52,503 bases of DNA from Fragilaria crotonensis (taxonomy: Eukaryota > Bacillariophyta > Fragilariophyceae > Fragilariales > Fragilariaceae): positions 1-52,503 of the forward strand of contig JAKSYS010000439.1 in assembly GCA_022925895.1 (NCBI GenBank). The letters run 5' to 3'. A program made the position numbers and the translations under genes. Below, piece after piece: positions 20,401 to 30,774 of the stretch. Below the pieces are notes generated by a model. The model was not told where the DNA came from. It was given only the letters and a program-made list of their open reading frames with translations, and ran no database searches. Numbering within the stretch: position 1 is the stretch's first letter; each line of letters starts with the position of its first letter.

Positions 20401-22332
20401 CTATGGCATCAACGTCTCGGTCACCTCAACTTCCGACGACTGTCCGAGCTTCATCGTCATACTCGCGGCCTGCCAGCGCTTCCCATGCCCGATATCACCG
20501 ACAATTGCGCCGTTTGTCTTGCTGCCAAACTCCGCAAAGCTCCTCGTGGCTCTATATCCATCATGGTTGCAATGCACTGCCTCCAAGGGCTCTCTATTGA
20601 CTTCGCGTTCATGGTTCAGAAGAGTTCCGACTCTGTACGCTTCGATACCCTCGTGGGCCTCAATGGTGAAACATGCTACGTTCTGCTCACTGATCACTTC
20701 AGTGGGCGTATCTATGGTCGCGCTTTCGCAACCAAAGCTCCACCTGTTGATTGGATAAACCGCTGGCTCGCCAATAATACCCCGGATTGTCTCGGCAAAT
20801 ATGTTCGCATGGACGGTGGTGGTGAACTCGGCAAATGCCACGAGATTCGAGAGACGTTCGCAAATTTTGGATACCAAGTTCAGCTCACTGGTCCGGATTC
20901 CTCTCACCAGAATGGCCCAGGAGAGCGCCCCCATCAAACTATTGGGAACGCACTTCGCGCTATGTTATCTGGCGCGGCTCTACGTCCTGCTTTCTGGCCA
21001 TATGCGTTTTATCACTATGTCCGCTTGTACAACTTTGTACCCCGCGGCTCACGTCCTTCCAGTCCCCATGAGATGTGCGGTGGTGAACTCCCCGATTTAT
21101 CCAAACTTCGTACGTTCGGATGCCGTGTTCATGTACGCCCTACCACAGCTCGCTATGGTCGTGTTGTTCCCAATTCGCGCCTCGGTATTTTTCTGGGATA
21201 CTCCCGTACTCTGAAAGTCCTCTACAATTATGACTTGCACAGTGCCGTTGTCAAAACTGCCACTCATGCGCGTTTTGATGAAGTTATGAATGACCTTCAT
21301 ACCGATGCCCCGCCGGATGTCCTCGCACTCCGCCATCTCTCTCTCGACGGTTCCATTCCCGCCGAGCGTCCTGTTTTGTCCCCTTTGAATCTCGAGGTCA
21401 GCGATGATCCCTTCAATCGGTTGGACACCCTCACTCAACTCATTAAATGTGACCATCCCTCCCTTGGCTTTGACATCACGGCATGTCACATCCGCAAACG
21501 CGGATATGTCTCCGGCATCGTCGCCAGTTCTACGCCGGCGGCTCGCATTCGCAACGTCCGTCGCAAATATATTGGTGCCTTCATCGTTTCCCTGAATGAT
21601 ACCCCGGTCTTTTCCTGCGACTCGATTGTCACCGCGTTGATGTCCGCGGCCGCCTCCGACGCCCCGTCTGTCACCATCGTGTTTGCTCCCGAACGTTACA
21701 TCCCTGTTCACAATCGCCCACGCGACGACCCGATCCATCTTTCAGTTGACCAGCTGTCCGTCATCCACTCTCTGCGTTCGACCATTCTCGACCCCCCTCT
21801 TCATGTCCCCATCCCAGCAGCACCGGAGCCCGGGTATGCTACCATTCATGAGCCCATGTCACATGACCAGATTCTCATCATGATGCGTTCTCTTAATACT
21901 ACTGTGTTTGGGACCACGGAAGAGCAAGCGCTTGGTGGATTCACTCGTCGTAAACTCAAACGACTCTCCAACTGGAACGACTGGCTCCAAGCGGAATCGA
22001 AACAACTCGACTCCATGGCGAAACAAGAAATGTATGGCTCCCCGGTTCATCCGCCTCCCGGTGCCATCATCCTTCGACAACAAGGAAGGCACGCAACTGT
22101 TGTGACGGATCTCCTCGCGCAGCACCCAAATCGAAACTTGCCAACACATACTCGTCATGCATCGAGCAACCGATTATGCGTCTCTTCTTTGCCCTGTGCG
22201 CCAACGAAGGATATCTCATCATCAAAGTTGACGCTACGAACGCCTACGCCAACTCACCTCCGCCGGACCAACCAACCTTCGTTTATATCGATGAACAATA
22301 CGCCGACTGGTACGCGACAACTTATGGAATAG
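17467..22332 (+). pseudogene. Copia 1 Gag-protease-integrase and start of RT
   Basis: The ATG at 17467 opens one long frame. Seen in order: an acidic Gag N-terminus; a CLGC-x4-H-x4-C zinc knuckle near residue 576; the aspartic protease motif ADSGS near 759; the integrase zinc-binding H-x4-H near 981 with CAVC near 1014; and the integrase core with IDFAF, RMDGGGEL and GPGERPHQ (D, D, E). A C-terminal integrase/linker region follows (FLGYS, then a PDZ-like CDHPSLGFDI stretch). The frame runs off the true path at about 22080: compared with copia 2, about 34 bases encoding the HWNYSIKADGT motif of the RT N-terminus are missing. The last ~80 residues before 22332 are out of frame. Confidence 0.85.
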
Positions 22333-23620
22333 ACATCTCTCGCGACCATGTGCTTCCAGTTCAACACGCACTACAAGGCCACCCGGAATCCGGCTCCTTA
22401 TGGGAACGTTTCCTCAATAAAGTCTTATCCCGACACGGATTCGTTTCAACGACGCATGAACGGAGCATCTACACCGGCAGTTTTGATGGGTTCAAGATGC
22501 TCATTTCGCGACAAGTGGATGATCTTGCCATCGGTTGCCTTAACGCCGATTCCATCCGCAAACTAGTGGCAATCATTTGCTCCGAAGACAAGATTGATCT
22601 CCGCGACGAAGGGGTACTTAGCTCGTTTAACGGTATCGACGTAAAACAGACCCGACAGTACATTCAGATAACGTGTGAATCCTATATTGATAAGTTCCTC
22701 ACACACTACGGATGGTCGTCCGCAGCATCAAACGAATCCAGCGCGAAGCCTATTGAACCTCTCTCGCTCTCGACGATCCCGCAACTCTGTACGCTAATGC
22801 TGACGCGAATACTTTGCAAGAGTTTGAGACCGCCGCCGGATTTGTATATCGAAGCGTTCTCGGAGCTGTTATCTACATCTATGTTGTGGCCCGGATCGAT
22901 ATTGGTTTTGCTGTCACTTTGCTCGCACGATTCTCAGATCACCCAAATAAGATTCATTTCGATTCTCTTCGACATCTCGCTCGGTATCTTTGAATGACGA
23001 AAGATTGGGGTCTCCTATATTGGCGACCGGCTCCTATCCTCTCTTTGCCTATGGGGACTTTTGTCGCTCTGACCTCCGACCCCGATCTACCAAGTTTTCC
23101 GCAACCGCTTTTGCCCACCACTCTCGCCGGATACGTCGATGCAGCCCACGCCACCGATTTGACGACTCGACGATCCATAACTGGTCTTGTGTTCATGCTC
23201 TGTGGCGGACCCATCGCGTACAAATCGAAGGTGCAGTCGACTGTATCCACCAGTTCTACCGAGGCTGATTTTATTGCTGCCGTTCATGCCGCCAAGATTG
23301 CGAAGTATCTCCGTTCTATCTTACATGAACTCGACTACACTCAATCCGGGCCAACAGTTTTATACGAGGACAACGAAGCCGCCATTCTTATGATCAACGC
23401 CAGTCGCCCAACTCCTCGAGCTCGCCACATCAACATTCAGCACTTTGCTATCCAAGAGTGGAAGTCGAATGGCGATATCATCCTTTGCCATATCCCCGGT
23501 ATTATCAACCCCGCGGACGCCCTCACTAAATCTGTGGGGTCAACGCTTCACTATCGCCACGTCCGCCGAATGATGGGACACTATGCCGTGCCCTGGTCCC
23601 TTCACGATGACAACGCCTAA
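22176..23620 (+). pseudogene. Copia 1 reverse transcriptase and RNase H, broken
   Basis: Contains KVDATNAYANSP (RT palm), LQGHPESG, and RQVDDLAIG (the YVDD-equivalent active site). A frameshift at about 22785 follows TIPQL. The correct sequence continues in another frame (YRSVLGAVIYIYVVARIDIGF) until a TGA at 22991-22993, where copia 2 has Arg (RYL-stop-MTKDWG). RNase H follows at 22994-23620 with GYVDAAHATD, SSTEADFIA and YEDNEAAI, and ends in the ADALTK motif typical of copia. One frameshift plus one nonsense codon, in addition to the upstream deletion, make it inactive. Confidence 0.85.
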
Positions 23621-23687
23621 GGTTCTTGTCGATCCTCGATATGTGAATGCACTCCTGTGTACTCATTGTTTGCCTTTGTGGATGCAT

Positions 23688-23701
23688 ACAATGGGGGAGT
23701 G
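23688..23701 (+). promoter_or_regulatory. Polypurine tract of copia 1
   Basis: ACAATGGGGGAGTG abuts the 3' LTR. The identical 14-mer abuts the 3' LTR of copia 2 on the minus strand. Confidence 0.8.
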
Positions 23702-24097
23702 TGTCACTGCATTACATATCACACTACATGTCTGAAACGTCCGAGCATACTATGCTGCGTTGTACTAGCAACAATGACAGTATTAAAGTGCCGGCAGTTG
23801 GTTAGCTAGTCTAATCGGAGTACCTTATGTACTTCACACAACTCCTATTATAGCCTTTATTTGCCTCATCTGCATCTTTGCCGGTCGCCGACAATCGTAA
23901 GGGTACTGAGGCTATGTCGCTAGTAGCGACATACTCCGAGACAAGAGAGATCCGACCGAACGGTATTGCAGTTCCATCCAATTACACCATCGTGGTTTCA
24001 CCCGTTTTGTCTTGTGAATCCTTGTGACTCGCACGAACTCACGACACGTTGCTACTCCCGTGTGCGAATCGCGCTCGCTCTACTTTCTGTCGCGGCA
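23702..24097 (+). repeat. 3' LTR of copia element 1
   Basis: Starts TGTCACTGCATTACATATCA and ends GTCGCGGCA, then AATAG. It contains a segment at about 23815-23865 that is absent from the 5' LTR. Confidence 0.85.
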
Positions 24098-24839
24098 AAT
24101 AGCTATTGAATCTCAAAGCATCACGATTTCTGGCATTGATCACATTCTTCCAGTTATGGGAGGCATGAATGACTGCCTCTAATAGCTCAATTCTTTCCAA
24201 GACAATCCTTTCGACATCGCAATCCGACTCGTACAGCACGTCACATGGCGCAAAGAGACGCCTCGCATCACCAGATTGCCACCAATTGCCAGATGCATTC
24301 TGCTGCTGTGGAAACGTCTCCATTTCGTTCTCAACAACCACAACAGTAGTAGTATTGTCTTCTTGCATATTGCCTTCCTCCTCAGCAACTTGTGGTTCCG
24401 ACAATGCACTTTTCTGTCGCTTTCGTTGTGGCTCCTCCCTGCCGCTGTCCATTTCAAGTATCGGTCGTTGCAAACTTGTGACACCACGCCGATCAGAAAG
24501 CAACCGAGTCAACACACAGTCCTGCTCCCACGACGTAGATTTACCATTAGAGGGTGTTGATGGGACCTCGCCAACACTTGAAGTCACCCAGAAAAAATGC
24601 CTCCGCTTCTGAATTTGAAAGGAATGTCGGAATACATTGACGTTCAGTCCACCTGGAATTTCGATTTTATTTGGCTGCAAGCTTGTTAGAGGTAGGGCCT
24701 TGTTCATTGCTCTTATCATTGATGCATAACTGAACTTGATATCATCTCCAACATTGCACTTCATGTGCATGTACACATGAAGCTGTTCTGCTGGCAACCA
24801 TCTTCCATGGAGAACCTTGTCGCTGAAAACCACGCGCAC
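24098..24839 (-). pseudogene. DDE transposase, N-terminal portion (other part at 14779-17030)
   Basis: About 247 codons on the minus strand ending in RDALRFNSY at the copia boundary. After removing copia 1 and one AATAG copy, the frame continues without a break into SKGDVFSLRFRSMYLALA at 17025 and below. The segment includes a Lys/Arg-rich stretch (REEPQRKRQK, possible nuclear signal) and an acidic/Gln-rich linker; no catalytic residues are here. The start is uncertain: the frame stays open upstream of 24839 without an obvious ATG, so a further exon or start may lie towards 24.9 kb. Confidence 0.6.
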
Positions 24840-25294
24840 ACATGAAATGATAAATGACGAAGAATTCAGTTTGCCGTGTGGGCGAAGAGCGAAGAGTGTG
24901 ATCGCTTGTAGTGCTCATGGTTGTCAAAAGGAGCTAATCACCCACACGGGAGGTTTGTTTGATCACAAGATAATCAATGATGAATGTCATCGTCAATAAA
25001 GCATGCTGACATTCGACGTGATAGATGCATCGGTGGAGGGAGGAAACTAAAAAAATAGCATACCAGCTCTACGGAGGCTACCCTAATTTCTTCTATGCTG
25101 CACCCAGCCATAGTAAAACGATATCCGTACTGTTGTCTTCATCCGTAGAAACACCGTCATCAGTGCCAGTACGCTCCTTATCATCAACACCTTTGTCTTC
25201 ATATCTTTCACTCGCACAGAGCTCTCTGTTATCTGTTATCTACGACTACACGTAGTTGTGTGTTAAATGTGCACTGCGCATTAAGATTTAATAC
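24840..25294. other. Intergenic between transposase and LRR block copy 2
   Basis: No supported gene. Short plus-strand frames (24817-24999, 25025-25255) are Ser/His-rich with no domain. No terminal inverted repeats for the DDE element were recognised. Confidence 0.4.
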
Positions 25295-27505
25295 ATTGAG
25301 AACTACGAGGTTGTGAGTATACTACATCACACGTTCGAGAACGCAAGCAATTGTTATTCTTTCCATCATCATGGTTGTATTAACGTTTCGTCTCCCGTGT
25401 ATGGACGATTCGAGAATACGAGTGGTTCATTATCTTGCATATCATCTTGTAGGAGTGCTACCGGTTGTCTGACGGAGTTGATCTGATTCGACGGTCTGGG
25501 AGACCAATCGCATCAACGCTTCAACTCACATGGACTATCTTTCATTCCAGTAATATATAAATCTTGTTTCCGATGGAGAATAGTGGCAGTGCCGATGACG
25601 TTGCGAAGGATGCTGCACGTGATGGAATCCAGAAGCATGAGCTTGCTGAGGAATTATCATCAGATTTGCCAAGTACGGCCACGCCGTCATCGGCACCTTT
25701 TGCTTCCCCACCCTACGCTTCCTTATCGTCGCCATCCGCAGCAAAGGCTGATGATCGTGAGATTGCTGATGGTGCTGGTCGTGTCGGTGATACCAAGAAC
25801 TTGGAACATGCACTACCGACTGACCCAAGAATGCAATTACCCGCCGGGTTAGGAATGGTAGACTCGATGGGAAGGCCTCCGGTTGTTTATGCAAGCAACG
25901 ACGGTGTTGGTCCCGGAGCCTTTCCCGTAGTACCGTCATTTCGCAACACTGCAACAAGTCGAACAGTCAGGTCTCCCATTGGTTCGTATGATTCCCCGAG
26001 AGAATTTATCGATGAAGAGTCCGATCAGGGAGATGGAGTGCCAAACTCCGCAGTTGCTGGAATTGGTTTGTATGCTGTGGAAGCCCAACGGGTACCAGAT
26101 GGAAATGAGGATGGAACGATGATCGTTGCGGAGGCCGAACACCTTAGAACGAAATGGTACCAACGTCGATGGATTTCTTTGGGCAGTATCTTGTGTGCGT
26201 GCGGTCTTATTATCGTTGTGGTGGTTGTACTCGTCGTCCGACCACAATCTGCATCTAGCACTTCGTCCTTGACGTCGCCCACCCCAGCACCGACCTCCTT
26301 GACGCCGGAGCTTATTGCCTGCAACTTTCTTTTCTTTCTTAACATGACAAAGTGTCGATCGACATTTGTGTTTGACTCTGATAATGGCGACAAAACGACT
26401 GGTTCCACAATTCCCAGTGAGATTGGACTCTTGACGCAGTTGACGTATGTGGATTTCTACGACAATGCGTTGACATCCACAATTCCCAGTGAGATCGGAC
26501 TCTTGACCCAGTTGACGCGTTTGTCTTTCGCCGTCAATTCATTGACATCTACAATTCCGAGTGAGATTGGACGCATGACGAAGTTGACGCTTTTGTATTT
26601 CAACTACAATCAGTTGACTTCGACGATTCCCAGTGAGATTGGACTCTTGACACAGTTGAAGGAAATGTATTTCTACGACAATTCGTTGACTTCCACCATT
26701 TCCAGTGAGATTGGACTCTTGACACAGTTGACGGGGTTGGCTTTCGGAGGCAATCAGTTGACTTCCACAATTCCCAGTGAGATGGGGCTCTTGACAAAGT
26801 TGGAGAGGTTGTCTTTCTCCATCAATTCGTTGACTTCCACAATTCCCAGTGAGATGGGACTCTTGACACGGTTGACGTATTTGGATATCTCAAGGAATGC
26901 ATTGACTTCCACAATTCCCAGTGAGATCGGACTCTTGACACAGTTGACGGGGTTGGTTTTCGGAGGCAATCAGTTGACTTCCACAATTCCCAGTGAGATT
27001 GTACTCTTGACGCAGTTGACGTACTTGGATTTCTACAGCAATTCCTTGACATCCGCTATTCCAAGTGAGATTGGTCTCTTGACAAAGTTGGAAGTGTTGG
27101 CTTTCAACAACAATACATTGACTGGTACAATTCCGTCATCCCTCTGCTCACTCCCTTCTCCCCCCTACATCTTCATCGACTGTGGTGAAATCACATGTGC
27201 TTCAGGTTGTTGCACGGATGATCTTACTTCATCATCCTGCGTCTAAAGTGAAAGAATGAATGGATGAAGGCAGCAAGGAAAAAGGCACAGGAGACGGGTC
27301 GTGTTTGCGGATGGTCGAGTTTGACTTTTGAGGGATCGGTGGAAGCATGGAATGGTGGGATCGGTCGGATGGATTTTGGCGGCGGATGGTTTCATGTGTG
27401 ATGGGATTCGTGTTTGTGTGGAGAGTTGATAGCGAGAGAGAAAACAATGAAGGATGCGTGTACTGGGTACTGAATATCTTGTACACTACTGTGAGTACAT
27501 GTCCT
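25295..27505 (+). repeat. Duplicated LRR-gene block, copy 2
   Basis: Counterpart of 11248-13325. From about 25488 to 26040 the two copies are about 99% identical. On either side (25295-25485, and 26045 onward) they differ much more. Confidence 0.85.
25573..27246 (+). CDS. Type II membrane leucine-rich-repeat protein, copy 2
   Basis: A 557-residue paralogue of the protein at 11552-13087 with the same order: Ser/Pro/acidic cytoplasmic region (1-199), a basic RTKWYQRR stretch, one transmembrane helix (about 200-222), a Ser/Thr/Pro stalk, LRRs, then the cap IPSSLCSLPS and the Cys cluster CGEITCASGCC. It has ten 24-residue LRRs against eight in copy 1, which accounts for the length difference. 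The first ~165 residues differ at only three positions (Glu/Lys, Val/Ala, Ile/Thr). From about residue 165 the proteins diverge, most strongly at the variable LRR positions (x in L-x-x-x-N), the surface expected to bind a ligand. Start at ATG 25573; single exon, intact. Confidence 0.85.
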   Translation: MENSGSADDVAKDAARDGIQKHELAEELSSDLPSTATPSSAPFASPPYASLSSPSAAKADDREIADGAGRVGDTKNLEHALPTDPRMQLPAGLGMVDSMGRPPVVYASNDGVGPGAFPVVPSFRNTATSRTVRSPIGSYDSPREFIDEESDQGDGVPNSAVAGIGLYAVEAQRVPDGNEDGTMIVAEAEHLRTKWYQRRWISLGSILCACGLIIVVVVVLVVRPQSASSTSSLTSPTPAPTSLTPELIACNFLFFLNMTKCRSTFVFDSDNGDKTTGSTIPSEIGLLTQLTYVDFYDNALTSTIPSEIGLLTQLTRLSFAVNSLTSTIPSEIGRMTKLTLLYFNYNQLTSTIPSEIGLLTQLKEMYFYDNSLTSTISSEIGLLTQLTGLAFGGNQLTSTIPSEMGLLTKLERLSFSINSLTSTIPSEMGLLTRLTYLDISRNALTSTIPSEIGLLTQLTGLVFGGNQLTSTIPSEIVLLTQLTYLDFYSNSLTSAIPSEIGLLTKLEVLAFNNNTLTGTIPSSLCSLPSPPYIFIDCGEITCASGCCTDDLTSSSCV

Positions 27506-28333
27506 TGCTTGTTTAGCGTGGGTGTAGGACGACGAGGTTACATGGATTACATTTAAATGGTTGAGATTTGTAATTAAGATGGTGTGACGTAATCCGGTTG
27601 TTACGTGTGACATGCGTTTGAATTTATCTACGGTGTGCAAGATCCCTTAGAATGGGAGAAGCACCTATGTACACAAATTTTGGAATGCTTGTTTACGAGT
27701 CAGGCTCGAACGTCTCGGATACTGACTTAGATTTTGTCCCTCCTTAAAAGTCATAAAATGCCCAGAACGTCTGTCACTCCGTCCTTCATCCACGTTGAAC
27801 TATGAACAGGGCACGGACGTAGACTCTTGTTTTGTTTGACTACTTACAGAAAAATGACAGAAATTTCGTTGTGCATGGCGGCCGGATTTGCAAGAGCTAA
27901 CGCCGAACGTGTTTGTCTATGCCCTGCTGCAAACACCGGCGCGCCTGCGGACAACATGTGCACCGTTGCCAATGTCCGTGAGTATTCTGATGCAGCAAAT
28001 GGGTTGGAGAGTAACGCTAAGGAAAAGGGGTTCGAACTGGATAAAAAATCCTCAACTATGTATGCTTTTACTTCATTCGTCCGGAGTGGTGATTTTACGT
28101 CCGGAGGGGGAATTTTCACGTCCGGAGGGATTTTTTACTTAAGAATTATCACGTCCGGAGTCGGGAGGTGGAAGACTCCATGAACCCTTCCTCCTAAAAA
28201 ATATGGCGCAACAATCCGCACGTATGTATAACCTGGTATCCTTGTTTTTGACTCTGTGGTGCATTTTTGGAGATATGCACTCGGCAATTGTGCCTTCATC
28301 ACGGCTGTTATCATATCAAATCGTATTGTTGAC
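27247..28333. other. 3' flank of LRR copy 2 and intergenic DNA
   Basis: Shared flank up to about 27505, then unique sequence. A plus-strand 118-codon frame at 27827-28183 has no recognised domain, and its C-terminal third is made by a short GTCCGGAG repeat. It is not accepted as a gene. Confidence 0.5.
28078..28160. repeat. Four copies of CGTCCGGAG
   Basis: CGTCCGGAG at 28078, 28098, 28119 and 28152. It may be a minisatellite remnant or a cluster of binding sites upstream of the zinc-finger gene. Confidence 0.7.
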
Positions 28334-30751
28334 ATGGTCACCACTGAAGATTTGCCGAATGCTAGAAGTGAAATGGTAGCACCTGCACTTTACCACCACA
28401 CTTCTGTTACAGGCCAAGGAATTTTTTCCTTCTCCCCCTTTGGACTTGGATGTCGACTCTGCCCAAAAATTGTGTCTATCCGGCTCAATGAACGATGCAT
28501 TCGTGACCATCTTAAAAGACATGGACTGGGAAGGAGGTATGCCACAATCCCTTCCCTTTTTGATACTCTCAGAATGAAAGTGGCAGAATTACAGGCTATA
28601 GGAGCCATCGAGCCCTATCGAGTCGACCAAAGTACTTACAATGGATTTTCATGCCTCTGTGGTCAAGTTTTTCCGAGAAAGGATAATGCGCACCGCCACT
28701 GCCAAAGATTGGGTTGTGAAACTTCTAAACTGCAGAGAGTTGATCTTATGAAGCTCTGCTGTGGTCGATACGTGTCACAGGCTCAAGTCGCATCTCTTTT
28801 CCAGGAAAGTTTACCTCGCATCAGGGAACAATTCCATTACTATGACTCTGCTCCTTCTCGAAAAACACCTACACAGTAATGGGGAATTCGCTTGTAGAAT
28901 CCGTGCGAAAGGCTCCAGTTATCCATATTTTGTCACCAATGGTTTGACAGGTAAAGGAAATGTACAATCGATTACCAAAGAGGCAGAAAACAATACTTCA
29001 CCCTGACGGAAATATCATTGTCGATCAATTTTCTTTCTCATTCGACATCTGGTCACAGTTTGTTCCCTTGACTGTTTCTCTGCTGCGGGAGACACTGACT
29101 CATCTGACAATCGGTGAATGGTGGGAGCCTGGTGTTGATCCAGCAACCATCATCAAAGTCAGTGTGGAAGACATCACTGCCGACATTTCATTGGTAGGTG
29201 TTACTCCATTGTGGAATCAAGGTGCATGTTTGTCACTCGATCAGTTGGACAATTTTACTGCCTTGTTGAAAATGGCATTTCATGGTTTTGGTGGTGGATC
29301 AGCAAGAGAGACAGAGTTGGCGGAGCCCACTATGTTTCATTGTCTGTACTGCAATGATACACTATACTATTCGATGACCTCACTGAAGGGTTACTATACA
29401 AGTTCCTCTCGTCATCACTTTCTGAAAGTGGAGCGGACACTCCCTCCTGTGATTGCTCGATATTATATCTTGTATCGATCACTTGTCAAATCAAATGTCA
29501 CTCTCTTCACTGCAACTGGTACTTCCTTGATGTTTCCGACAAGAGTAACATCATCATGTGTTGGAATCCCAAATGTCATACGCAATATTTTCAATTTGGA
29601 TTCATTACCAAACATGCGACAGGTACAACAGCTCTGGGCTGGTGTTTCAAATATGGTAACAGGTGATCATGGGAACAGGAATAATTTTTTGCGTGCATCT
29701 GCCAGTTTTGTGGGAGCATCCAAATTTGGCCACTCTGTGAAGACTCACGAGAATTTTTTTTTCAAGTGAGAGATTTGGTGGTGCAGAAGCACATTTCAAT
29801 TCGTACCATTTTGGGATCGGCGACACTTCATATGAGATGTCACATCTCCAGTCCTCCACAATTTCCTTGGGTGATATTCGGGGTGCCATGTCTCTTCGCT
29901 ATCCGAAATCCATCTCATCAGATGGCCACCTCTACCTAACTGTGAAACAAAAGGCTTTAGTGGAATTTGGGTACGGGCACCAGCCACCTGGAAAAGACCA
30001 GCATAGTTTTGGCCTTCTCGCACCTGGTGAGGGAATGTCGGAATGTTATATCATTCCATCCATTGCCCGAAGGCTTGGAAATCAGAGGGCCCGAATGATT
30101 ATTCATGTATCACCATACAATTTTTTGGCTGCGTATGTCCCGTCCGCACCGGGGCTCCTCCTCCCGTACACATTCGGCAAGACAAAGTACCATTCCTTCG
30201 TCTTGCCAGGTTCGTCTTCGGTCCATATACTGAACCCCTGCGTCGCATCGTTCACATCGAAATGCGACGCATTCGAAAGGTCCACACTCACGTCCATCGT
30301 GTACGACACGCGTAGGCCTCCTCCACAACCATTCATTCCACCGTCAGGAGGAACAATGTCACCATCCTCTTCAACATCTATAGTTGGTGCGTCAGATGCA
30401 TCTGCAGCTCCATGTGTCATCAATACGAATCGTACTCCTACTAGCCGCCGCCGTCGTCAAGACGACGATGAAGACGAAGAAGATGCAGCTGCGTTGGTGC
30501 GACCTCTAGTACAATCAATCAGGGATTTTGCCAAGGATGAAGACCGACGACAGGATGCACTCCTGAAGTCCCAATCTGACAAACGTGTATTTCGTAGGCG
30601 TGCACAGTTAGTCGATGAAGCACGGAAGTACCGCCGACTCATAGCTGAGCTGGATTCCAATGATCCCAGGAGCTCAAGCTTGTCAGATTTCTACAAGAAG
30701 GAAAGTCTCAAAATTGAAGAGAAGATTTGTAATTTGGACAGCGGGTCCTAA
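28334..30751 (+). pseudogene. Zinc-finger protein, possible partner gene of the Harbinger element, frameshifted
   Basis: Plus-strand coding in at least three frames: 28334-28879, about 28880-28950 in another, 28960-29769, and about 29765-30751. The N-terminal part has a CRLC-x15-H-x3-H zinc-finger-like motif and a second Cys/His group (FSCLCGQVF...HRHCQRLGC). The middle is unrecognised. The C-terminus has a basic-then-acidic stretch (SRRRRQDDDEDEED) followed by a predicted coiled coil. The frame change at about 29760 falls in a run of Ts; read across it, ENFFF continues into SERFGGAEAHFNSY, so one slip is enough. The gene stops 23 bp short of the stop of the convergent Harbinger transposase. 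PIF/Harbinger elements usually pair a DNA-binding protein with the transposase, so it may belong to the same element. That role is inference. Confidence 0.5.
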
Positions 30752-30774
30752 AGTTGAACTAAGTACAAGTAGTT

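Larger units (their letters stand above)
17031..24097 (+). mobile_element. Ty1/copia LTR retrotransposon 1, full length but inactive
   Basis: A complete structure: 5' LTR 17031-17394, primer-binding site 17395-17407, Gag-PR-IN frame from 17467, RT-RNase H frames to 23620, polypurine tract 23688-23701 and 3' LTR 23702-24097. LTR ends are TG...CA and the target duplication is AATAG. It is inserted in the DDE transposase gene on the opposite strand. The LTRs differ by large indels: the 3' LTR has ~50 extra bases near 23815-23865 and the 5' LTR has extra sequence near 17190-17220. The coding region carries a deletion, a frameshift and a nonsense codon, so this is the older of the two copia copies. 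The Gag-Pol order is the one shared with the element at 32012-39314. Confidence 0.9.

Noticed and set aside
19921-21738. Long minus-strand frames opposite copia 1 integrase
   Set aside because: Shadow frames of codon-biased coding sequence; no domains, and the plus strand has all catalytic motifs.
27827-28183. 118-codon ORF before the zinc-finger gene
   Set aside because: No domain; its C-terminus is a translation of the CGTCCGGAG repeats.
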